Source of the DNA: Actinomycetota bacterium
GTDB lineage: Bacteria; Actinomycetota; Acidimicrobiia; Acidimicrobiales; CADCTF01
Direction: 5' to 3'
NCBI GenBank assembly: GCA_019348305.1
Contig: JAHWJQ010000057.1
Location: 1 to 11,090, forward strand
Length of the DNA: 11,090 nt
Position 1 is the stretch's first letter. Each line of letters begins with the position of its first letter. A program made the position numbers and the translations under genes. Positions 6,223 through 11,090 of the stretch are shown in pieces. A model generated the notes under the pieces. The model ran no database searches. It saw only the letters and a list, made by a program, of their open reading frames with translations, and was not told the origin of the DNA.

Positions 6223-7236
6223 GTGCTGAAAGTCCTCCGGCCGGTCGTTGCCGCCGTCGTGCTCGTCGGTTCCCTCGCCTGGGCTGGGTGCTCACGGGGC
6301 GGCGATGGGCTCGTCATCTACTCAGGGCGGAACAAGAACCTCGTCGGGCCACTGCTCGACAGGTTCGAGCGGGAAAGCGGCATCGACATCCAGGTCAAGT
6401 ACGCCGACACCGGCGAGACGCTGGCGACCCTGCTGGAGGAGGGCGAGAGCACCGACGCCGATGTCTTCCTCTCCCAGGACGCCGGCGCCCTGGGCATCCT
6501 GGCCGAGCGGGGACGCCTGGTGGAGTTGCCCGCCGACGTGCTCGATCTCGTAGATGCCCGCTTCCGCCACGGCGAGGGGCGCTGGGTCGGCGTCACGGGC
6601 CGGGCCCGCGTCATCGCCTACAACACCAACGTGCTCGACGAGTCGGAGGTGCCCGACAGCGCCCTCGACGTCGTCGACCCGAGGTGGAAGGGCAAGGTCG
6701 GCTTCCCGCCCACGAACGCCAGCTTCATCGCCTTCGTCGCCTCGTTGCGCGAGCAGTTCGGCCAGGAGCGGGCCCGCGCCTTCCTCCAGGGGCTCAAGGA
6801 CAACGAGGCAAAGCGCTACGACAACAACATCCTCACCCTGAACGCCATCGCCAACGGCGAGATCGAGATCGGCCTCGTCAACCACTACTACCTCCATGCC
6901 GAGCTCAAGGAGCGGGCGGACGCTCCGGTGGCGAACCACTACCCGGGGCAGGAACCGGGCCAGGAAGGCACCTTCGTCAACGTGTCGGGCGTCGGCATCG
7001 TGAAGGGGACCGACCGCAGGGAAGACGCCGAGCGCTTCGTCCGGTACCTCCTCGGGCCCGAGGCGCAGTCGTTCTTCCGCGACGAGACTGCTGAGTACCC
7101 GATGCGCCGGGGAGTCGGCGCGCTCAGCCAGCTGCCGCCCCTCGACCGGCTGCGCACTGTCGACATCCAGCTCTCCGCCATCGGCGACGACCTCGAGGCC
7201 GCCGTCCAGCTCATAAAGGACGTCGGGCTCAGCTGA
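6223..7236 (+). CDS. Ferric iron ABC transporter substrate-binding lipoprotein (FbpA/FutA/IdiA-like)
   Basis: This binding protein (337 aa) takes up free ferric iron and delivers it to the permease encoded next. A short basic and hydrophobic signal leads to Cys23 in LAWAGC. The -3 position of the lipobox is Trp, where Leu is usual, so lipidation is likely but not ideal. The mature part follows the extracellular solute-binding family 1 Fe3+ pattern: LVIYSGRN near 30-37, DADVFLSQDAGAL near 84-97, RARVIAYNTN near 128-137, KRYDNNILTLNAIANGEIEIGLVNHYY ending at the Tyr pair 222-223 (given in parts: KRYDNN, then NHYY). This Tyr pair binds iron in FbpA. GTG at 6223 is chosen because AGGA lies 8 bases before it; the in-frame TTG at 6187 lies before the operator palindrome and is unlikely. 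The gene is first in a three-gene operon and its TGA overlaps a CTG that may start the permease. Confidence 0.95.
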   Translation: MLKVLRPVVAAVVLVGSLAWAGCSRGGDGLVIYSGRNKNLVGPLLDRFERESGIDIQVKYADTGETLATLLEEGESTDADVFLSQDAGALGILAERGRLVELPADVLDLVDARFRHGEGRWVGVTGRARVIAYNTNVLDESEVPDSALDVVDPRWKGKVGFPPTNASFIAFVASLREQFGQERARAFLQGLKDNEAKRYDNNILTLNAIANGEIEIGLVNHYYLHAELKERADAPVANHYPGQEPGQEGTFVNVSGVGIVKGTDRREDAERFVRYLLGPEAQSFFRDETAEYPMRRGVGALSQLPPLDRLRTVDIQLSAIGDDLEAAVQLIKDVGLS

Positions 7237-7289
7237 CCCTCACCCTGGCGCCGCGGCGCGCCACGGCCCGCTCCGGCCCCCGCCCCCCC

Positions 7290-8810
7290 TTGGTGCTCGG
7301 GCTCGTCGGAGCCGGCGTGGCGGCAGCCACCGTGCTGCCGATCGCCCACCTCGTCGTGCGCGCCGCTGAGGCCGACGACGGGTGGGCGTTGGTGGTGTCA
7401 CCCCGCGTCCTGCGCTTCGTCTGGGCCACCGTGCGCCTTGGCGTCACCGTGACCCTCGCCGCGCTCGTCCTCGGGGTCGGCCTGGCCTGGCTCCTCGACC
7501 GCACCGACATCCCGGCCCGTCGGGTGCTCGCAGTAGCGGCGGTACTGCCACTGGTCGTGCCGACCTACGTCGGCGCACTTGCCCTGCTCGCGGCCTTCGG
7601 GCCCGGGGGGCTGGCCTTCGAGCTCCCGGGGATCATCGGGTTCTGGGGTGCCACCGCCGCACTCACCCTTTCGACGTTTCCGTACGTGTTGTTGCCGGTG
7701 CGCAGTGCGCTGGCGACCGCCGACCCGGCTCTCGAGGAGGCGGCCCAGGCTCTCGGCGACCGCCGCGCCGCCGCCTTCCGCCGCGCCGTTCTGCCCCAGG
7801 TGCGCTCGGCCGCTTCGGCGGGTGCGCTGCTGGTGTTCCTCTACGTGCTGTCGGACTTCGGGGCCGTGGCGATCATGCGCTACGACACCCTGACCCGGGG
7901 GATCTTCCTCGAGTACCGCTCCGCCTTCAACCGCGCCCCGGCGGCGGTGCTGGGGGTCCTGCTCGTCGTCCTGACGCTGGTGGCGCTGGCTGGGGCGCGC
8001 AGGGCACGCGGGCGGCTGGTGTCCCGATCGGCGGCGAGCACCGCTGGTCGGGCGCGGCCGGTGCCTCTCGGGCCATGGCGATGGCCCGCCTTTGCCGCGG
8101 TGACTGCGTTGGTGACGGCGGGCATCGGGCTGCCTGTCGGCGTCCTCGCGTACTGGGCTCTGCGGGGAGCCAGCCGTGCCGACGTCGACGCCCTCCTCGG
8201 TGCCGTCGGCACCTCCACGGCGCTCTCAGTCGGCGCCGCCGGCGCCGCGGTGGCGATCGCCGTGCCCGTCGCCGTGCTCGTGGTCCGCCACCGGAGCCGG
8301 TTCAGCCGGATGATCGAGAGCCTCGCGACCGCCGGCTACGCGCTCCCCGGCCTGGTCGTCGCACTCGCGCTGGTCTTTTTCGCCTCCCGCTACCTCTCGC
8401 CGCTCTACCAGACCTTCCTGATCGTGGTCGTGGCCTATGTCGTGCGCTTCTTCCCCGAGGCGCTGGGAGCCGTCCAGTCGTCGTTGGTGCGCATCGACCC
8501 CGTCCTCGAGGAGGCTGGCCGCTCGCTCGGGCGCGGCAGGCTCGACCTGGCCGCGACCGTGACGTTGCCGCTCCTGCGCGGCGGTCTCGTCGCCGGCGCC
8601 GCGCTGGTGTTCCTCACCGCCATGAAGGAACTGCCCGCCACCTTGCTGCTGCTGCCCGCCGGCTCTGACACGCTGGCGACGCTGGTGTGGACGGGGGCAG
8701 CAGAGGGCCGCTACGCCCAGGCCGCGCCGCCTGCGCTGTTGGTCGTGGCAATCTCGGCGCTGGTGCTGTGGCCCCTCGACCGCGTGCGCGACCATCGCTT
8801 TCGGCAGTGA
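7290..8810 (+). CDS. Ferric iron ABC transporter permease, two fused halves (FbpB/FutB-like)
   Basis: This inner-membrane permease (506 aa from TTG 7290) holds two binding-protein-dependent transport domains in one chain, as usual for Fbp/Fut importers. The first half has its ATPase-contact EAA loop at EEAAQALGD (about 149-157, followed by the LPQ). The second has EEAGRSLG (about 407-414, followed by TLPLL). An Arg-rich linker at about 235-262 separates them. The drawn start is only the first standard start codon in frame; neither TTG 7290 nor GTG 7293 has a ribosome binding site. The frame stays open and coding-like back to CTG 7233, which overlaps the previous stop as CTGA. That start would add 19 residues including a basic ATARSGPRPP stretch just before the first membrane segment, giving 525 aa. 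The gene ends in a GTGA overlap with the ATPase gene. Confidence 0.93.
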   Translation: MVLGLVGAGVAAATVLPIAHLVVRAAEADDGWALVVSPRVLRFVWATVRLGVTVTLAALVLGVGLAWLLDRTDIPARRVLAVAAVLPLVVPTYVGALALLAAFGPGGLAFELPGIIGFWGATAALTLSTFPYVLLPVRSALATADPALEEAAQALGDRRAAAFRRAVLPQVRSAASAGALLVFLYVLSDFGAVAIMRYDTLTRGIFLEYRSAFNRAPAAVLGVLLVVLTLVALAGARRARGRLVSRSAASTAGRARPVPLGPWRWPAFAAVTALVTAGIGLPVGVLAYWALRGASRADVDALLGAVGTSTALSVGAAGAAVAIAVPVAVLVVRHRSRFSRMIESLATAGYALPGLVVALALVFFASRYLSPLYQTFLIVVVAYVVRFFPEALGAVQSSLVRIDPVLEEAGRSLGRGRLDLAATVTLPLLRGGLVAGAALVFLTAMKELPATLLLLPAGSDTLATLVWTGAAEGRYAQAAPPALLVVAISALVLWPLDRVRDHRFRQ

Positions 8811-9853
8811 GCGACGCCCGCGTCGCCCTCGCCGGCGTCACCAAGGCCTTCGGCGAGGTGCAAGCCGTGCGGCCCACCGACCTGGAGGCCGACGAAGGCG
8901 AGCTGCTCGCGCTCGTCGGCCCGAGCGGCTGTGGCAAGACCACGCTGCTTCGCCTGATCGCCGGCTTCGAGGCACCTGACGCCGGCACGATCCACATCGG
9001 CGGCTCCCTCGTCGCCGGCGACGGCGTGTTCACCCCTCCGGAGCGTCGCCGGGTCGGCATGGTGTTCCAGCAGCTCGCGCTGTTCCCCCACCTCGACGTC
9101 GCCGGGAACGTGGGGTACGGGCTCAAGGGCATGTCGCGCCGGCAGCGGGCGTCGCGGGTGCAGGAGCTGCTGGCCCTGGTGGGGCTGAAGGGCTACGAAA
9201 AGCGCTTCCCCGACGAGCTGTCCGGTGGCGAGGGCCAACGCGTCGCCCTCGCCCGGGCGCTCGCGCCGCAGCCTGCCGTCGTGCTGCTGGACGAACCGTT
9301 CTCGAGCCTCGACCTGAGCCTCAGAGAGGCGGTGCGGCGCGAGGTCCGCCGCATCCTCAAGGTGGCCGGCGCCACGGCGATCCTGGTCACCCACGACCAG
9401 GACGAGGCGCTGGCACTGGGTGACCGGGTGGCCGTCATGCTGGGGGGGCGCATCGCCCAGGTGGGCCTGCCCGAGGAGGTCTACCGCCGGCCCCGCGACC
9501 CAACCGTGGCCGACTTCTTGGGAGACGCCAACCTCATCGAGGGTGACCTCGCCGACGGGGTCCTGCACACCGAGGTGGGTCAACTGGTCCCGGCCGGCGC
9601 CATCCCAACGGGGCCGCGTGCGATCGCGCTGCTGCGGCCCGAGGACCTCGACCTCGAACTCGTGAGCGACGGGCCGGCGACGGTCGTGGGCGTCGAGTAC
9701 TTCGGCCACGACCAGGTGGTGGCCCTGAGATTGTCATCGGGGCTCGAGCTGCGGGCTCGGCTCCACGCCCGCGAGCGCTTCCCCGAAGGCAGCCGAGTGT
9801 CGGTGCGCTGCGCCGGCCCCCGCGTCGTCGCCTTCTCGCTAGAGGCCGGTTAG
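8807..9853 (+). CDS. Ferric iron ABC transporter ATP-binding protein with C-terminal TOBE-like domain (FbpC/FutC-like)
   Basis: This ATPase subunit (348 aa) energises the preceding permease at the inner face of the membrane. Visible motifs are Walker A GPSGCGKTT (38-46), a Q-loop at VFQQLALFPHLDV, signature LSGGE (138-142), Walker B VVLLDE with Asp162 and Glu163, and the switch His196 in VTHDQDEA. The signature continues GEGQRV instead of the common GQQQRV. Residues from about 243 read as a TOBE-type beta domain (ALLRPEDLDLEL, then VVGVEYFGHDQVVAL), found in Fe3+, polyamine and sugar import ATPases. GTG at 8807 is chosen because it overlaps the permease TGA as GTGA; the frame stays open further upstream but that part lies inside the permease gene. 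Length is normal for the family. It is the last gene of the operon. Confidence 0.95.
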   Translation: MSDARVALAGVTKAFGEVQAVRPTDLEADEGELLALVGPSGCGKTTLLRLIAGFEAPDAGTIHIGGSLVAGDGVFTPPERRRVGMVFQQLALFPHLDVAGNVGYGLKGMSRRQRASRVQELLALVGLKGYEKRFPDELSGGEGQRVALARALAPQPAVVLLDEPFSSLDLSLREAVRREVRRILKVAGATAILVTHDQDEALALGDRVAVMLGGRIAQVGLPEEVYRRPRDPTVADFLGDANLIEGDLADGVLHTEVGQLVPAGAIPTGPRAIALLRPEDLDLELVSDGPATVVGVEYFGHDQVVALRLSSGLELRARLHARERFPEGSRVSVRCAGPRVVAFSLEAG

Positions 9854-9870
9854 CTCGCTCAGGGCCACCA

Positions 9871-9897
9871 CCGGCGCAGCTCAGCCGCCGGCGCCGG
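9871..9897. terminator. Possible bidirectional hairpin between convergent genes
   Basis: CCGGCGC (9871-9877) and GCGCCGG (9891-9897) can form a 7-bp stem with a 13-base loop. It lies between the end of the iron importer ATPase gene and the tail of the convergent small peptide gene, where termination is expected. No T-run follows, so this is weak. Confidence 0.25.
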
Positions 9898-10000
9898 GAT
9901 CCTCGGTGGTCCCGTCGTCGGGTACCTCCTCGATCTCGATCTCCTCCATGACCTCGTCGAGCTCCTGCTCGCCGCCGCCGGCCGATTCCGTCTCCGACAT
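9881..10000 (-). CDS. Small, extremely acidic peptide of unknown function
   Basis: I do not recognise this 39-aa peptide. It begins MSETESAGGGEQ, has an acidic amphipathic-looking middle ELDEVMEEIEIEEV, and ends DDGTTEDPGAGG. Fifteen of 39 residues are Asp or Glu, and there is no Lys, Arg, His, Cys, Trp or Phe. Support for a real gene: 36 of 39 codons end in G or C, AGGGGG lies 7 bases before the ATG, and no other gene occupies the stretch. The frame continues upstream into the antisense of the pirin gene, but the internal ATG with its ribosome binding site is the natural start. It converges on the iron importer operon and diverges from the pirin gene. Possible roles are a precursor peptide for modification or a small regulator or partner protein. 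Neither is shown; no modification enzyme is in the window. Confidence 0.55.
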   Translation of the reverse strand: MSETESAGGGEQELDEVMEEIEIEEVPDDGTTEDPGAGG

Positions 10001-10094
10001 CTGCCATCCCCCTGTCTCGTCCGCCGGTCGAAGGCCCCGACCGACGGGGGCACACTTCCCTCGTCGGGCACGACTGAACCCAGTCCGGGGAATA

Positions 10095-10108
10095 GTTGAC
10101 GTCTCAAC
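10095..10108. promoter_or_regulatory. GTTGA-N4-TCAAC inverted repeat, candidate operator of the pirin gene
   Basis: GTTGA (10095-10099) and TCAAC (10104-10108) are perfect inverted arms with CGTC between. The form resembles sites bound by MarR-family regulators (TTGA-N4-TCAA type). It ends 16 bases before the pirin ATG. A second, overlapping inverted pair, CAAC (10105-10108) and GTTG (10113-10116), follows with a 4-base gap, so the region may bind two dimers. The regulator is not in the window. Confidence 0.45.
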
Positions 10109-10124
10109 AAATGTTGGAGGGGCC

Positions 10125-11090
10125 ATGCCGGCCGTAACCGTCGAGGACATCCTCAGCCTGCCCCGCATCCCAGCGCCCGCCGCCGGCGCGAGGCCTCGCC
10201 CCGTGGCCTCCGTCACCACCGCTCCCCATGGCTATGAGGGCGAGGGGTTCCCGGTGCGGCGCGCCTTCGCCGGCGTCGACCCGGCGCTGCTCGACCCGTT
10301 CATCCACATGGACCAGATGGGGGAGGTGGACTACGCCCCAGGAGAGCCCAAGGGCACCTCGTGGCACCCCCACCGCGGGTTCGAAACGGTCACCTACATG
10401 ATCGACGGGCAGATGGCCCACCAGGACTCCCACGGCGGGGGCGGCCTCATCACCAACGGGGACACGCAGTGGATGACCGCCGGCTCGGGCATCCTGCACA
10501 TCGAGGCACCGCCTGAGCACCTCGTGGTCAGTGGCGGGCTGTTCCACGGCGTCCAGCTGTGGGTGAACCTGCCCCGGGCCCAGAAGCTGGCCCAGCCCCG
10601 CTACCAGGACATCCGTGGCGGCGAGGTCGCCCTCCTCAGCTCTGGCGACGGTGGTGCCCTGGTGCGGGTCATCGCCGGAGAGCTGGCCGGCCACGCCGGC
10701 CCCGGCACCACCCACACTCCCATCACCATCGTCCACGCCACCCTGAGCCCCGGCGCCGAGCTGACCCTGCCCTGGCGGGCCGAGTTCAATGCCCTGGTCT
10801 ACGCCCTGGCCGGGACCGGAGCCGTCGGCACCGACGCCCGGCCACTGCGGGCCGGCCAGCTGGCCGCCTTCGGGCCTGCCACCCCGCTCAGGGGGCCGCT
10901 CGGGCCTGCCACCCCGCTCAGGGGGCCGCTCGGGCCCGCCACCCCGCTCAGGGGGCCGCTCGGGCCCGGGAACACGCTGACGGTGGCTGCTGCCGCCCAG
11001 CAGGACAGTGCCAGCCCGCAGCTGGAGGTCCTCGTGCTGGGCGGGCGCCCTATCCGCGAGCCGGTGGTGGCCTACGGGCCATTCGTCATG
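10125..11090 (+). CDS. Pirin family protein (bicupin), partial at right edge, with internal 30-bp tandem repeats
   Basis: The gene shows 322 codons with no stop. Pirins are cytoplasmic non-haem metal bicupins; some bacterial members have quercetin dioxygenase activity or act as redox-sensitive partners. The N-terminal cupin carries the four metal ligands in the expected pattern: His81 and His83 in WHPHRGFETVTYMIDG, and His125 and Glu127 in ILHIE, with spacing close to that of human pirin (His56, His58, His101, Glu103). QWMTAGSGI and LFHGVQLWVNLP are further family landmarks. The C-terminal cupin starts near residue 190 and contains AGQLAAFGP, then three copies of a 10-residue insertion (250-279), then GNTLTV. 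The visible end AYGPFVM is a conserved pirin C-terminal stretch, so perhaps 20-40 residues are missing. The ATG at 10125 is supported by GGAGG 4 bases before the GGCC spacer's end. It is divergent from the acidic peptide gene. Confidence 0.94.
   Translation, partial: MPAVTVEDILSLPRIPAPAAGARPRPVASVTTAPHGYEGEGFPVRRAFAGVDPALLDPFIHMDQMGEVDYAPGEPKGTSWHPHRGFETVTYMIDGQMAHQDSHGGGGLITNGDTQWMTAGSGILHIEAPPEHLVVSGGLFHGVQLWVNLPRAQKLAQPRYQDIRGGEVALLSSGDGGALVRVIAGELAGHAGPGTTHTPITIVHATLSPGAELTLPWRAEFNALVYALAGTGAVGTDARPLRAGQLAAFGPATPLRGPLGPATPLRGPLGPATPLRGPLGPGNTLTVAAAAQQDSASPQLEVLVLGGRPIREPVVAYGPFVM
10872..10961 (+). repeat. Three in-frame 30-bp tandem repeats inside the pirin gene
   Basis: Three adjacent 30-bp copies (10872-10901, 10902-10931, 10932-10961) each encode GPATPLRGPL. 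Copies 1 and 2 are identical, and copy 3 differs by one silent change (CCT to CCC). A fourth partial unit (GGGCCC) follows. Because the unit is a multiple of three, copy-number change keeps the frame. The near identity points to recent duplication by slippage or unequal exchange. Confidence 0.95.

Noticed and set aside
8711..9709. A 332-aa minus-strand open frame opposite the iron importer ATPase
   Set aside because: The plus-strand frame has complete Walker A, signature, Walker B and TOBE features, while the antisense frame has no recognisable motif.
10001..10219. N-terminal extension of the acidic peptide frame (112 aa in total)
   Set aside because: The extension has a different, basic composition, runs antisense into pirin and has no ribosome binding site. 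The internal ATG at 10000 is far better placed.
10104..10736. A 210-aa minus-strand open frame opposite the pirin gene
   Set aside because: It is antisense to the metal-ligand-bearing cupin of pirin and has no supporting features.
10872..10961. A CRISPR array or other spaced repeat at the 30-bp repeats
   Set aside because: The copies are directly adjacent without spacers and in frame within pirin, so this is a coding tandem repeat.

Overview
The window is GC-rich (GC or so at most third codon positions), uses many GTG starts and packs genes into operons with 4-base GTGA stop/start overlaps. That style, plus DtxR/IdeR-like operator sequences and lipoprotein binding proteins, points to an actinobacterium. 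A placement in Acidimicrobiia is only a guess. The theme is iron acquisition and its control.

Left part (1-4766, minus strand): one operon read right to left. It encodes a siderophore-binding lipoprotein, a FepC/FecE-type ATPase, two FecCD-type permeases, and then an ATPase of a different family (FetA/YbbL-like, associated with iron export) that runs off the left edge. Its promoter region (4767-4883) holds at least three TTAG-type half sites resembling DtxR/IdeR boxes. The best promoter candidate implies a leaderless mRNA starting at the ATG of the binding protein.

Middle (4883-6073): a small basic protein of unknown function on the plus strand sits immediately beside the palindrome 4845-4858. 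It converges on a minus-strand cysteine hydrolase (isochorismatase superfamily) that carries an extra C-terminal PRC-barrel-like domain.

Right-middle (6193-9853, plus strand): a perfect 14-bp palindrome with a TTAG-N6-CTAA core precedes a complete Fbp/Fut-type ferric iron importer: binding lipoprotein, fused two-half permease and ATPase with a TOBE-like tail. The permease probably starts at a non-standard CTG codon overlapping the preceding stop. The two importers, one for chelated and one for free ferric iron, appear to share one iron-responsive control element, although no regulator gene is in the window.

Right end (9881-11090): a 39-residue, extremely acidic peptide gene (minus) is divergent from a pirin-family gene (plus, cut by the right edge). 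Between them is a GTTGA-N4-TCAAC operator-like inverted repeat. The pirin gene carries three in-frame 30-bp tandem repeats in its C-terminal cupin half. No RNA genes, insertion sequences, phage genes or CRISPR arrays were seen.
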